Shown here: positions 1 to 8,700 of the stretch, in pieces
How the letters are laid out: every line of letters begins with the position of its first letter
How positions within the stretch are numbered: position 1 is the first letter of the stretch
Origin: Spirochaetes bacterium GWB1_60_80
GTDB taxonomy: Bacteria > Spirochaetota > Spirochaetia > Treponematales > UBA12059
Direction of reading: 5' to 3'
Length of the DNA: 64,000 nucleotides
NCBI GenBank assembly: GCA_001829185.1
Contig: MIAR01000020.1
Span: 1-64,000 of the forward strand
Notes under the pieces: model-generated
Told to the model about the DNA's origin: nothing
The model's database searches: none
The model's input: the letters and a program-made list of their open reading frames with translations, nothing else
Translations under genes and position numbers: made by a program

Positions 1-116
1 CGCAGCGCTCGACTTTATAGCCCAAAGCCGCCGTTTAAGTCAATGGTGTTTCAGGAAATAGTGCACCTTATATCAACTATTTTTTGCGGGCTTGCAGCCG
101 TCTCGCGCCTCGCTTC

Positions 117-881
117 TCAGACCGTCAACTCTGCCCAAACCAAATAATGCGGCTCGCTGCCATCCGCTACGGTCAAGCTGTAATCACGGCAGAAGCTTAC
201 GGTGTGGAAGCCGGTGGCGGCCAGACTGCTGGCCAGCGTTGAGCGCCGGATCGGGTACAACCGGGAGCTGGCCGCCTGCCCGGCGCCAGTAGCTTTGTCC
301 AGCAGGCGGATGTGAAAATCAGCAGCCTGGTTGGTGATCGAAGTATAACGACGGGAAAAGACCACGCGGTCCGTTTCGATATCGGGAAAAGCGAAGCTGG
401 GCTGGCCAACCAGGCGGTCGTAGTTCATAAGTTGCAGGAGCAGGCGGCCGCCGGGTCGCAGCGCCCGAGCCGCCCGAACACAAAAGTCGGCCACCTGAAT
501 GGAGTCGCGCAGGTGCGGCAGGGTGTTGCCCAAGCAGGTGATCAGGTCATAGGCGGCCGTCTCCGTCAGGTCGAGCAGGCCGGCCTGGCGGAAAAGTGGC
601 CGAAGGGCGACGAGCCCTGCCGGGTCGGTGGTGACAGCGGCTACGGTGGCTACTGCCACTGCGGCGGCGCGCTGCGCGGCCAGACTATACAGGCTATCGT
701 CCGGCTCCCACCCTTCCGCCTGGTAGCCGGCGGCGGCCAGGGCGAGGACGAAGTCGCCACTGGCCGAGCCGATATCCAGGATGCGGCCGCTACCAGGCGC
801 CAGCCAGCGCCGGACCAAGGCTAGCCGGCCCGGGTCGCAGGGAAAGAACTGGCTGTACTGGCTGGCGATCAAGTCGTACAT
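117..881 (-). CDS. Class I SAM-dependent methyltransferase
   Basis: 254 aa, cytosolic. A Rossmann methyltransferase: the glycine-rich SAM loop is at residues 34-45 (ILDIGSASGDF), an acidic residue closing strand 2 follows at EPDD, and a motif-IV-like ITCLGNTLPHL and a post-motif ALRPGGRLLLQLMNYD segment come later. The substrate cannot be read from the sequence; small-molecule, tRNA or protein methylation are all possible. It starts 25 bp after the flavodiiron gene stop on the same strand, so it is probably co-transcribed with it. The organisation resembles the second methyltransferase at 51812-52588 (SAM loop, LKPGG/LRPGG strand), but the two are not close copies. Confidence 0.85.
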   Translation of the reverse strand: MYDLIASQYSQFFPCDPGRLALVRRWLAPGSGRILDIGSASGDFVLALAAAGYQAEGWEPDDSLYSLAAQRAAAVAVATVAAVTTDPAGLVALRPLFRQAGLLDLTETAAYDLITCLGNTLPHLRDSIQVADFCVRAARALRPGGRLLLQLMNYDRLVGQPSFAFPDIETDRVVFSRRYTSITNQAADFHIRLLDKATGAGQAASSRLYPIRRSTLASSLAATGFHTVSFCRDYSLTVADGSEPHYLVWAELTV

Positions 882-906
882 GGCGCTGTACGATAATTCT
901 GCTCAC

Positions 907-2121
907 TCATTTGCTAGTCTCCGCAGGCCGGGTAATTTTGGCGGCGAAGGCCTTGCCGTATTCAGCGGCGGCGACCAGGGCCGGAGCGTCGGGGTTCCAC
1001 AGCGCCCTGAAGCCGCCGTCGACCACCTCGAAGCCGGCGGTCACTAGCGCCTCGCTAATCAGGTTGACGGACTCGCCCGACCAGCCGTAGGTGCCGAAGG
1101 CGGCGGCCCGCTTACCCTTGAAGCGCAAGCCCTTCAGTTCCTCAAGCAGCCCGGCCACGGCGGTAAGCACGCCCTTGTTGATAGTCGGCGAGCCGATCAA
1201 CACCGCCTTGGAGCGGAAAACATCCGTCAAGGCGTCGTTTTTGTCGAACTTGGACAGGCAGTGCGCCACCACGGCGGTCTGGGGCGAGGCCTGGCTGATG
1301 GCTCGGGCCAGGGCGTCGGCCAGGGCGCGGGTGCCTTCCCACATAGTGTCGTATAAAATAGTAACCCGGTCTTCCTGGTACGCCCTGGCCCATTCCAGAT
1401 ACTTGAGCACGATCTGCGTCGGGTTATCGCGCCAGATGACGCCATGGCTGGTGGCTATCATGGCTACGGGCAACCCCAGGGCCAGCACTTCCTGGATCTT
1501 GCGATCCACCAGGGCCGAGAAGGGAGTCAGGATATTAGCGTAATATTTAATGCACTCGACGAATAATTCGTCCTGGTCAACCAGGTCGTTGAACAGCTTT
1601 TCGGTGGCCAGATGCTGGCCGAAAGCGTCGTTGGAAAACAGGATGGCATCGCCGGTCATATAGGAAAACATGCTATCCGGCCAATGCAGCATTGGCGCCT
1701 CGATGAATATCAGCTTCTTGCCGTTACCGAGGTCAAACTCGTCGCCGGTCTTGACGACCCGGAAATCCCAGTCGGCGTGGTAGTGGCCCTTCAGGGACTT
1801 GATGCCGTTGGCGGTGCAATAAATCGGCAGATCCGGCCGCCGACGCAGCAGCTCGGGCAAGGCGCCGGAGTGGTCAATCTCGGCGTGCTGGGCGATGATC
1901 GCGTCGAGCTTGGCCAACAGGCCCTCGGCCTCCAGGTTGTCGACGAATTCCTTGGCAAAGGGCTTCCAGACCGTGTCGATCAGGACGGTCTGGCCCTCTT
2001 CTACCACATAGCTGTTGTAGGACGAACCTTTATGCGTGGAATACTCGTCGCCATGAAAACGGGCCAACTCCCAATCAACCTTGCCGACCCACGATACCGT
2101 TGCGTTCAGGGCTTTCTTCAT
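907..2121 (-). CDS. Flavodiiron protein (A-type flavoprotein), probable NO/O2 reductase
   Basis: 404 aa. The N-terminal metallo-beta-lactamase-like domain carries the di-iron ligands HAEIDH (H79, E81, D83, H84), MLHWPDSM (H146), SNDAFG (D165) and TSHGVIW. A C-terminal flavodoxin domain begins near residue 255 (ILYDTMWEGT; GSPTINKG; FGTYGWSGE). Family members reduce NO to N2O or O2 to water in the cytosol, taking electrons from rubredoxin or similar donors. The ATG at 2121 is chosen over an in-frame upstream codon because AAGGAG lies 6 nt before it and the protein then begins as relatives do. It is transcribed from a promoter at 2179-2207 next to a palindrome shared with the Rrf2 gene, so control by that regulator is likely. 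No rubredoxin is fused. Confidence 0.93.
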   Translation of the reverse strand: MKKALNATVSWVGKVDWELARFHGDEYSTHKGSSYNSYVVEEGQTVLIDTVWKPFAKEFVDNLEAEGLLAKLDAIIAQHAEIDHSGALPELLRRRPDLPIYCTANGIKSLKGHYHADWDFRVVKTGDEFDLGNGKKLIFIEAPMLHWPDSMFSYMTGDAILFSNDAFGQHLATEKLFNDLVDQDELFVECIKYYANILTPFSALVDRKIQEVLALGLPVAMIATSHGVIWRDNPTQIVLKYLEWARAYQEDRVTILYDTMWEGTRALADALARAISQASPQTAVVAHCLSKFDKNDALTDVFRSKAVLIGSPTINKGVLTAVAGLLEELKGLRFKGKRAAAFGTYGWSGESVNLISEALVTAGFEVVDGGFRALWNPDAPALVAAAEYGKAFAAKITRPAETSK

Positions 2122-2178
2122 CGGGTGCTCCTTCCGGACCCGGACAGCGCAAGCAGTCAGCCACCCGGGTACCTGCTT

Positions 2179-2207
2179 AATATAATCCATATTGGTTATT
2201 TAGTCAA
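2179..2207 (-). promoter_or_regulatory. Promoter of the flavodiiron gene
   Basis: TTGACT at 2207-2202, a 17-nt spacer and TATATT at 2184-2179 on the minus strand form a near-consensus housekeeping promoter. The predicted transcript start is about 50 nt before the ATG at 2121. The palindrome at 2211-2224 ends 4 bp upstream of the -35 box. Confidence 0.7.
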
Positions 2208-2210
2208 TAA

Positions 2211-2224
2211 GGTATTTGAATACC
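2211..2224. promoter_or_regulatory. Putative Rrf2/NsrR-type operator in a divergent promoter region
   Basis: GGTATT-TG-AATACC is a perfect 6-bp inverted repeat with a 2-bp spacer, and another AATACC half-site follows at 2227-2232. An outer GGTTATT (2194-2200) / AATAACC (2243-2249) pair frames the region. The same GGTATT-N2-AATACC arrangement occurs at 8403-8418 in front of the Rrf2 gene and as a half-site at 7912-7920 in front of the ferredoxin-hcp genes. The site lies between the flavodiiron gene (minus) and the DUF438 gene (plus). Protein binding is inferred, not shown. Confidence 0.6.
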
Positions 2225-2439
2225 ATAATACCTTTGATATTCAATAACCATCGGTGTCGTCAGTCAAGCCGGCGGCACTCGCCTAAAAGTCTGCAGCCTC
2301 CACCTTGGCAGTATAGGCGCTGGAATCACGTACTGCAACCTGGAGATTTCGGCAATGCAGCCGCTATCCAAGGCTACGCAAGTGGCCAGAAATTGACTAT
2401 ATTCTAGCTAGAAAGTCGGTTTTTCAAACGGGAGTGCTC

Positions 2440-3765
2440 ATGGCAGAATTGCGGGGCGACGCGACGGCGCGGGCCGAGATTTTCAAACAGCTGTTGGAAA
2501 CCCTGCTCGGTGGCGCAACCAGCCCAACTCAGGTGAAGAGCCTCCGCGCCTGGCTGGACGACAGCCGCCCGGACGATCTGGTACGGGCCGTCGACCAGGC
2601 CGTAGCCGCCGGCCATAACTTGGCACGCCTCAAGCCGGCCGTCTCCAAACTGATCAACTTGATGCACGACAGCCTAGCCAAACACCGCCTCCAAGCCAGC
2701 CTGGACGACCCGCTCTTCGCTAGCCTGCTGGCCGAAAACGCTGGCCTGCTGGACTGGCTGGCCAACGGCAAGTCACTGACGCAGGCCTTCAATCGCGGCT
2801 TGGCGACTGTCGAGGTCGACGGGGCGGCCCTCCGGCTGTCCAGCTTCTGTAGCGGGTTGGCCGGCCTGGAAAGCCACCTCCGGAAAAAGGAAAATGTGCT
2901 GTTTCCGTGGTTCGAAGCGCATTACCCGGAATACCGCTGCGTGCGGCTGATGTGGGACATCCACGATGATATCCGCCGCGGACTGAAGCAACTGGCCGAG
3001 CTATTGGACACCTGGCTGACAGTTCCAGCGACCGACGGCCGCCGGCTTGGCGCCGCAGCCATCAATGCCACCCTGGGCAAGCTCTACTTCGACATCAATA
3101 CCAACATCTTCCGGGAAGAATGCGCCCTCTTCCCGATCATGGCCGGCTTAATGGCTCCAGCCACCAAACAGACGCTCTTCACCGAGAGCGCCGACTACGG
3201 CTGGTCCTTCCTAAACAGAACGGCGGCGGCCGAATTCGAACGCCTGGCTCTGGACGACCGCCAGCGTTCCGACAGCCTACCCACTGCCACCGCTCACGAA
3301 ACGTTTGGAGCAGCCACCGGAACAACCGGGGAGAGCGCGGTCGCCGCAATAGCCAGCGGCCTGGTGGGTCGCACCGGCCACCTGCCGCCGGAAATCCTGG
3401 GCGCCTTGTTTGCCACCATCCACCTCGATATGACCTGGGTAGACCAGGACGACAAAGTGCGCTGGTTCTCCGATTCGCCCAAGCGGATTTTCCCGCGCAG
3501 TCCGGCCATCATCGGCCGCGACGTCCGTAACTGCCATCCGGGCAGTTCAGTCGACCGCGTGGTGGCCATCCTGAATAGTTTCCGGGTTGGCGGCAAAGAC
3601 CGCGAAGCCTTCTGGATAGAGCTGGGCGGCCGCTTCATTCATATAGAATACTTCGCGCTGCGTTCGCCCGACGGCCGCTACCTGGGAACACTGGAGGCCA
3701 GTGAAGACTTGACCGATAAACGCGCCTTGCGCGGCCAAAAGCGGCTGGCAGAGGCAATGCCATGA
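2440..3765 (+). CDS. DUF438-hemerythrin-PAS sensor-like protein
   Basis: 441 aa, cytosolic. Three parts are visible: an N-terminal DUF438-like helical region (about 1-75), a hemerythrin-type helical bundle (about 125-235) with candidate iron ligands in SHLRKKENVLF, FEAHYPEY, MWDIHDD and EECALFP, and a C-terminal PAS-like domain (about 325-435) with WVDQDDKVRWFSD and FHIEYFAL-like strands. Related proteins are associated with NO or O2 responses in anaerobes. ATG 2440 is preferred over GTG 2434 because CGGGAG lies 6 nt upstream of it. The gene diverges from the flavodiiron gene across the palindrome at 2211 and overlaps the next gene by 4 bp (ATGA), so sensor and diguanylate cyclase are translationally coupled. 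Exact function unknown. Confidence 0.85.
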   Translation: MAELRGDATARAEIFKQLLETLLGGATSPTQVKSLRAWLDDSRPDDLVRAVDQAVAAGHNLARLKPAVSKLINLMHDSLAKHRLQASLDDPLFASLLAENAGLLDWLANGKSLTQAFNRGLATVEVDGAALRLSSFCSGLAGLESHLRKKENVLFPWFEAHYPEYRCVRLMWDIHDDIRRGLKQLAELLDTWLTVPATDGRRLGAAAINATLGKLYFDINTNIFREECALFPIMAGLMAPATKQTLFTESADYGWSFLNRTAAAEFERLALDDRQRSDSLPTATAHETFGAATGTTGESAVAAIASGLVGRTGHLPPEILGALFATIHLDMTWVDQDDKVRWFSDSPKRIFPRSPAIIGRDVRNCHPGSSVDRVVAILNSFRVGGKDREAFWIELGGRFIHIEYFALRSPDGRYLGTLEASEDLTDKRALRGQKRLAEAMP

Positions 3766-5042
3766 CGAATCACCTGGTCGACAAGCACAACCCCGCTGAC
3801 AACTACCGGCGCAACAGTCGGCTGGCGCTGCTGATCATCGGGTTAATCGCGCTGACCAGCCTGTTGATTTTCCAGGCGACGCTCCACCAGGGAAATGACG
3901 ACAGTCAGCTTGTCAATCTATCGGGTCGCCAACGCATGCTCAGCCAGCAATTGGTTAAAGACGCGCTACTGGCCATCGAGCAGCCGATAGCCGCCAGCGT
4001 CCGGTCGGCGTACCTAGCCCGGATCGACCATAACCTGGCCAGCTGGCGGAAAGCCCACGCCCTACTTCTGAGGCGCAATACCGAACGCCACTACCCAGGC
4101 GCCTACGGGCAACGCATCGCGGACGGCTTCCAGGCTATCCAGCCTTATTTCGACCGGCTGGCAAGCGATTTCCAAGAACTGGTCAGCCTGGGGGAAACGG
4201 CCATTCTACCCAGCCGCCGAGCCTCCAACGACGCGAACGATGACGTGGACGCCAGGCGTCGCGCTATACGCAACAGCCTGCTGGCCAATGAAGAACAGTT
4301 TTTATTGAGCATGGACCGACTCACCGCGCTGTACGCCCAATCCGGCGAGCGCCGCGTCGCCATCCTGGGCGGGGTCAACCTGCTGCTCTTCGCCGCCCTG
4401 GCCAGCGCGCTGGTAATCGTTTACCTGACGATCTTTAGCCCCTTGGCCGACCGTCTAACCAGCTATTTCCACGAACTGAACCGCACTATGCTGATCCTGA
4501 GCGACCAGGCGGCCACCGACCCGCTGACCGGCCTGTTCAATAAACGCAGCGGCCTCTTGCTGCTCACCCAAGAATTTGACCGGTGCCGACGCGACGGCAG
4601 CAACCTGAGCGTCATCTTCATGGATCTCGACAACTTAAAGAAGGTGAATGACAGCCTTGGCCACGAGGCTGGCGACCGCCTGATCAAGCATTTCGCCGAC
4701 GCCGTCAAGGCCGCCATCCGCAGCCACGACCACGCCTTCCGCTATGGCGGCGACGAATTCGTCATCGTGCAGACCGGCAGCGACCGGGCGAGCGATAAAA
4801 TAGTAAGCCGGCTGGAAGCCCTGCTGGACTGCGCCAACCGGGACTGCGTCGACGACGCCGACCGGGCCAGCTTCTCCTGGGGAACCGCCAGCCTTGAAGA
4901 AGAGCGACAAGGGCCGGCCGGGGAATTGCTCCGGCTGGCGGACGAGCGGATGTACGCCAACAAGAAAGCCAAGAAGGCCCCATCGACAACGAAGCCGGAT
5001 CCGGGACGGATCCAGCTTCATAATCAAAAAATCACATCATAA
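3762..5042 (+). CDS. Membrane diguanylate cyclase with PilJ/NarX-type sensor domain
   Basis: 426 aa. Transmembrane helices at about 18-38 and 198-225 enclose a periplasmic domain with the signature LSGRQRMLSQQ, typical of the type IV pili/NarX N-terminal sensor family (the region that holds the nitrate/nitrite-binding P-box in NarX). The C-terminal GGDEF domain has an intact RYGGDEF active site. An RSHD inhibitory site lies exactly five residues before it, so feedback inhibition by c-di-GMP is expected. The gene starts inside the stop of the hemerythrin/DUF438 gene. The likely role is to turn a nitrogen-oxide or redox cue into c-di-GMP; the PilZ protein at 48484-49527 is a candidate receptor. 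The ligand is inferred from family resemblance only. Confidence 0.9.
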   Translation: MTNHLVDKHNPADNYRRNSRLALLIIGLIALTSLLIFQATLHQGNDDSQLVNLSGRQRMLSQQLVKDALLAIEQPIAASVRSAYLARIDHNLASWRKAHALLLRRNTERHYPGAYGQRIADGFQAIQPYFDRLASDFQELVSLGETAILPSRRASNDANDDVDARRRAIRNSLLANEEQFLLSMDRLTALYAQSGERRVAILGGVNLLLFAALASALVIVYLTIFSPLADRLTSYFHELNRTMLILSDQAATDPLTGLFNKRSGLLLLTQEFDRCRRDGSNLSVIFMDLDNLKKVNDSLGHEAGDRLIKHFADAVKAAIRSHDHAFRYGGDEFVIVQTGSDRASDKIVSRLEALLDCANRDCVDDADRASFSWGTASLEEERQGPAGELLRLADERMYANKKAKKAPSTTKPDPGRIQLHNQKITS

Positions 5043-5060
5043 TTTCAGATCGGAAAAGGA

Positions 5061-6752
5061 TCAGCCGACCAGCAGCTTGAGATCGTCCTCGACGCCGCCG
5101 ATGCCGGCGATGCCAAAGGTCTTGACCAGCACGTCGACGATGGCCGGCGACAGGAAGGCTGGAATCGTCGGCCCGAGGTGGATATTCTTGAAACCGAGCG
5201 ACAGCAGAGCCAGGAGTACCAGCACAGCCTTTTGCTCGTACCAGGCAATATTGAAGGCGATGGGTAGCTCATTGACGTCCTTGAGGCCGAAGGCGTCCTT
5301 GAGCATCAGGGCGGTGACGGCCAGGCTGTAGGAATCGTTGCACTGGCCGGCGTCCAGAACGCGCGGGATGCCGCCGATATCGCCTAGATTCAGCTTGTTG
5401 TAGCGATACTTGGCGCAGCCGGCTGTCAGGATGACCGTGTCCTTGGGCAGAGCCTTGGCAAAGTCGGCGTAATAGTCGCGGCCTTTCTGGCGGCCGTCGC
5501 AGCCGGCCATGACCACGAATTTGCGGATGGCGCCGGACTTGATGGCTTCGGACACCGGGCCGGCCAGAGCGGCCACCTGGTCGTGGGCGAAACCGCCGGT
5601 GATGCTGCCGGTTTCGATCTCCACAGGCGGCCGGCAGGCCTTGGCCCGCTCGATGAGCGCCGAAAAACTCTTGTTACCCTTGGCATCGGCCGCAACGTGC
5701 GGCACGCCGGGATAGCCGGCCACGCCGGTGGTCCAGATGCGGTTCTTGTAACTGTCGGCCACTGGCACGATGCAGTTGGTGGTCATCAGGATGGCGCCGT
5801 TGAATTTCTCGAACTCGTCGCGCTGCTTCCACCAGGCGTTGCCGTAATTGCCGAAGAAGTTTTTATACTGTTTGAAGTGCGGGTAATAGTGAGCCGGCAG
5901 CATCTCGCTGTGGGTGTAGACGTCCACGCCCGCGTCCTTGGTTTGCTCCAACAACATCTCGAGGTCCTTAAGGTCGTGGCCGGACACCAGGATGCCGGGG
6001 CGCTGGCCGACGCCGATATTCACCTTGGTGATCTCGGGCTTGCCGTAAGCGCCGGTGTTGGCGCCGTCAAGCGAAGCCATCACGGCCACCCCAACCGAGC
6101 CGCATTCCAGCACCAGGCCGGTCAGGGCTTCGGCCGACAGACTGTTGTCGATAGTCGCCAGCAGCGCCTTGTGCATGAAGGCGAAGACCGCGTCGTCTCG
6201 TTTGCCGAGCACGGCGGCATGATGCGCGTAGGCCGCCATGCCCTTGAGACCGTAAATAAGCAGCTCACGCAGCGAACGGATGTCGACATTGGCGGTAGCC
6301 AGCACGCCGACCTTGGCGGCTTTGTAAGCGTAATCCTGCGGAGCGGCCGTCCAGAGCGCGGCGTCGGAACAGAGCGGAGCCTTCTCGCCGCCAGCCGGCT
6401 TGTCTCCACCGCACTCGGCGCAGGCCACGTCGCCCTTATCCTGGCGGGCTAGTTTGGCAATGTCGCGCGTCAGATCGCGGATACGCAACGCCTCGCTGAT
6501 TTTGTTAGTAAAGAATTCATCGTCAAAGTTGGCATTGGTGATGGTGGAAAAAAGACCGTCCATGACGATGGTATCGGCGTCTAGCGTGGCCTTGCCGGCC
6601 GTCCTGGCCTCAACGGCCCAGGCGGCGACGCCCTTGAGGGCATGGATCAAAAGATCCTGCAGATCGGCCGTCGGCGCGCTCTTGCCGCAGACGCCCTTAG
6701 CCTGGTCGCAACCCTTGTTGCCTATCGTTTCCTGACACTGGTAACAGAACAT
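5061..6752 (-). CDS. hcp: Hybrid cluster protein (hydroxylamine/NO reductase)
   Basis: 563 aa, cytosolic. The N-terminal [4Fe-4S] ligands are C3, C6, C15 and C22; the C-x2-C-x8-C spacing is that of enzymes from strict anaerobes rather than the enterobacterial type. Hybrid-cluster ligand motifs are present in order: SGHDLKDLE (His), HSEMLPAH (Glu), [33 protein letters not shown], and WYEQKAV (Glu, Lys). The enzyme reduces hydroxylamine in vitro and is thought to reduce NO or reverse nitrosylation in vivo. GGGGGAG precedes the ATG. It lies 104 bp downstream of the ferredoxin gene 6857-7852, with no promoter seen between, so both probably share the operator-promoter at 7899-7928. The nearby flavodiiron protein supports a nitrosative-stress role. 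Confidence 0.97.
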   Translation of the reverse strand: MFCYQCQETIGNKGCDQAKGVCGKSAPTADLQDLLIHALKGVAAWAVEARTAGKATLDADTIVMDGLFSTITNANFDDEFFTNKISEALRIRDLTRDIAKLARQDKGDVACAECGGDKPAGGEKAPLCSDAALWTAAPQDYAYKAAKVGVLATANVDIRSLRELLIYGLKGMAAYAHHAAVLGKRDDAVFAFMHKALLATIDNSLSAEALTGLVLECGSVGVAVMASLDGANTGAYGKPEITKVNIGVGQRPGILVSGHDLKDLEMLLEQTKDAGVDVYTHSEMLPAHYYPHFKQYKNFFGNYGNAWWKQRDEFEKFNGAILMTTNCIVPVADSYKNRIWTTGVAGYPGVPHVAADAKGNKSFSALIERAKACRPPVEIETGSITGGFAHDQVAALAGPVSEAIKSGAIRKFVVMAGCDGRQKGRDYYADFAKALPKDTVILTAGCAKYRYNKLNLGDIGGIPRVLDAGQCNDSYSLAVTALMLKDAFGLKDVNELPIAFNIAWYEQKAVLVLLALLSLGFKNIHLGPTIPAFLSPAIVDVLVKTFGIAGIGGVEDDLKLLVG

Positions 6753-6856
6753 GTACTCCCCCCTTGGGGCCCGGATCGAGCCGGGCCATTCATACTATCC
6801 GCGCCGCGCGGCCCCGTGGCCGACGGCATTATATTTTCCTGACCGGCCGACCAGCG

Positions 6857-7852
6857 TCAGAGCCAGGTCAATGAACCGCCTTCGATACCCACCGAAACCG
6901 TGGAAACCGGCACCTGCCGGGTGGCGTCGCGCATAGCCTCGGCCAGCATAGAGCGCAGCCCGCCGCAGCACGGCACTTCCATGATGGCCAGGGTGATGGA
7001 ACGCACCGCCGAGTCGTTTATCAGGGCCCGTAGCTTGTCGATATAAATCTCGCAGCCGCTGTCCAGCTTGGGACAGGCGATGACTAGCTTGCGGCCGCGC
7101 AGCAGCGTTTGGTGAAAGGCGCCACAGGCGTAAGCCGTGCAGTCGGCCGCTATCAGCAAGTCAGCTCCGGCAAAATACGGCGCGCGCGGATTAATCAAAT
7201 GCAACTGCACCGGCCACTGTTCCAAGGCCGAACGCTGACTGCCACCGCCGACCATATCGCCGGCCGGCGCCGCTACCCCGCCGGCCGCAGCGGCAGAGCT
7301 GGCGGCGCCAAAACTGCGCGCCGCGCTGCCCGGGCAGCCGCCCGAACCGCAATCGCCGCCAACTGACTGGCCGGCCGCGGGCCTGGCCGCCAGCGGCCGC
7401 AAACCGCCGGCCGGATGTCCGCCATGCGCCGACGCGCCCAGCTGACCGGCCAACGCGGCCGCCTTCTGACGTAGCGCCGGCTCATGCGGCAATTCCCCGA
7501 CTGACAAATCAAACCCGCGCCGTTTCAGACAATCCAGGGCTTCCCGATACCAAGTGTCCTGGCCGTGCGAGTATAAATGATTCAGGTGAGCCAGCACCGT
7601 GGCTCGCCCCTTGGGTAGGATATTGTCGATTACCCCAGCTTCCTGATAAGCGTCGGCCTCGCGTACCGTGGTGGTAATGGCGCCGCGCGGACACTCGCCA
7701 AGGCAAGCGCCCAGCCCGTCGCACAGACTGTCGCCCACCATACGCGCCTTGCCGTCGATGATCTGCAGCGCGCCTTCCGGGCAACCCTGGGCACATAGCC
7801 CGCAGCCATCGCACAGCTCCTCGTTGATCTCGATAATCGTCCGTTTGGCCAT
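6857..7852 (-). CDS. Hcp-associated dicluster ferredoxin-like protein
   Basis: 331 aa. The N-terminus has two [4Fe-4S] motifs (CDGCGLCAQGCPEG at about 14-27 and CDGLGACLGECPRG at about 44-57). A Gly/Ala-rich, probably disordered stretch (about 145-205) follows, containing CGSGGCPG. The C-terminal domain has LLIAADCTAYACGAF, IACPKLDSGCE and EVPCCGGL, conserved in ferredoxin-like proteins encoded beside hcp in anaerobes. The probable role is electron delivery to Hcp; this is inferred from position. AAAAGGAG precedes the start codon by 6 nt. The promoter at 7899-7928 contains a half-palindrome matching the Rrf2 autoregulatory site, so it is probably repressed by the adjacent regulator. Confidence 0.85.
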   Translation of the reverse strand: MAKRTIIEINEELCDGCGLCAQGCPEGALQIIDGKARMVGDSLCDGLGACLGECPRGAITTTVREADAYQEAGVIDNILPKGRATVLAHLNHLYSHGQDTWYREALDCLKRRGFDLSVGELPHEPALRQKAAALAGQLGASAHGGHPAGGLRPLAARPAAGQSVGGDCGSGGCPGSAARSFGAASSAAAAGGVAAPAGDMVGGGSQRSALEQWPVQLHLINPRAPYFAGADLLIAADCTAYACGAFHQTLLRGRKLVIACPKLDSGCEIYIDKLRALINDSAVRSITLAIMEVPCCGGLRSMLAEAMRDATRQVPVSTVSVGIEGGSLTWL

Positions 7853-7898
7853 TGCCTTCTCCTTTTTCGGTCAGGCTTTACCTGGCCGCACTAATCAA

Positions 7899-7928
7899 AC
7901 TATAAAGTACCGTAATACCATATTACAA
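7899..7928 (-). promoter_or_regulatory. Promoter and operator half-site of the ferredoxin-hcp unit
   Basis: On the minus strand TTGTAA (7928-7923), an 18-nt spacer and TATAGT (7904-7899) form a promoter. TGGTATTAC at 7920-7912 lies in the spacer and matches the left half and AC spacer of the palindrome at 8403-8418; the second arm is degenerate. A repressor bound here would block RNA polymerase. Function is inferred. Confidence 0.6.
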
Positions 7929-7971
7929 CAGCCACATCGCCGCCGCCAACCTGGCCAAGACAGCCAAAAAA

Positions 7972-8400
7972 TTATTGCGCTTTGGCCCAGGTATCCTTGA
8001 TGTCGGCGATACTACGCCGATCCAGGTATTCGATCAGCCGATGGGCTTGGGCGGCTACTTCCTGGCCGAAAATGCAATTGTCCGGGTGACAATTAGCGCT
8101 GGCAAAAGGACAGAAGTTGTCGGCCAACTCACCGTCCACCGCCTCAATGGCCGCCTTGAAACTGATGTCCTCGGCCGGCTTGGCCAGCGCGAAGCCGCCG
8201 GACGGCCCCTTGACCGAGCGCACCAGCCTTGAGCGGGCCAGGCGCTGCATCACCTTGGCCAGGTGGTGCTCGGAGGCGCCGATGGCGGCCGCCAGCTGCT
8301 GCGTCTGGACCAGGCGGTCAGGCGACGCGGCCAAGCTGGCCAAAGCGTGGACGGCAATCAGGGCGGCATCGGAAAAGTGGATCACGCTGTTATTTAGCAT
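7972..8400 (-). CDS. Rrf2-family regulator, probably NsrR-like NO sensor
   Basis: 142 aa. The N-terminal winged helix contains the recognition region ASEHHLAKVMQRLARSRLVRS and the wing KGPSGGFALAK typical of Rrf2/IscR/NsrR proteins. Three cysteines (C97, C104, C109; spacing x6 and x4) can hold an Fe-S cluster as in NsrR and IscR, though the spacing is not identical to those. The gene lies 120 bp upstream of the ferredoxin-hcp unit on the same strand. Its own promoter is a perfect TTGACA-N17-TATTGT whose -10 box sits inside the palindrome at 8403-8418, indicating autorepression. NO sensing is inferred from the neighbours; iron-sulfur status or redox sensing is the alternative. Confidence 0.9.
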   Translation of the reverse strand: MLNNSVIHFSDAALIAVHALASLAASPDRLVQTQQLAAAIGASEHHLAKVMQRLARSRLVRSVKGPSGGFALAKPAEDISFKAAIEAVDGELADNFCPFASANCHPDNCIFGQEVAAQAHRLIEYLDRRSIADIKDTWAKAQ

Positions 8401-8402
8401 TG

Positions 8403-8438
8403 TGGTATTACAATACCATTAACCAACAGCCTTGTCAA
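8403..8438 (-). promoter_or_regulatory. Autoregulated promoter of the Rrf2 gene
   Basis: TTGACA (8438-8433), a 17-nt spacer and TATTGT (8415-8410) on the minus strand. The perfect 7-bp inverted repeat TGGTATT-AC-AATACCA (8403-8418, plus strand) covers the -10 box and ends 2 bp before the ATG at 8400. The -10 box is 9 nt from the ATG and there is no ribosome-binding site, so the transcript is probably leaderless or nearly so. Confidence 0.7.
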
Positions 8439-8700
8439 GCGGGTACAATTGTAATTTGGATCGGCCAGGCGACTACGTAAGCCCAGCCGCCCGCCTAGCC
8501 ATCCAGCGGCACCGGGCTAGCCTAGTCGACTTGCGCTTCGCCTACCAACTTCACTCAGGCATCGTCGACGCCAGCAACGCGCTGCGCATCCTGGAGTTTC
8601 TGGGCTTTGGCCATTTCATGGCGACCACGCCCCCGGCCGTGCCCAAGCAAACCGCTGCGGCTTTGGACAGCTCCTAGGAACGGCACCCCGTCTGATCCGC
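8439..8700. other. Intergenic stretch without a supported gene
   Basis: Between the Rrf2 promoter and the end of the PAP2 gene no reading frame with a ribosome-binding site or recognisable protein pattern was found on either strand, and no terminator hairpin followed by a T tract was seen. Confidence 0.6.

Noticed and set aside
8432-8677. 81-codon frame between the Rrf2 and PAP2 genes
   Set aside because: No ribosome-binding site, no family resemblance and it begins inside the Rrf2 promoter.
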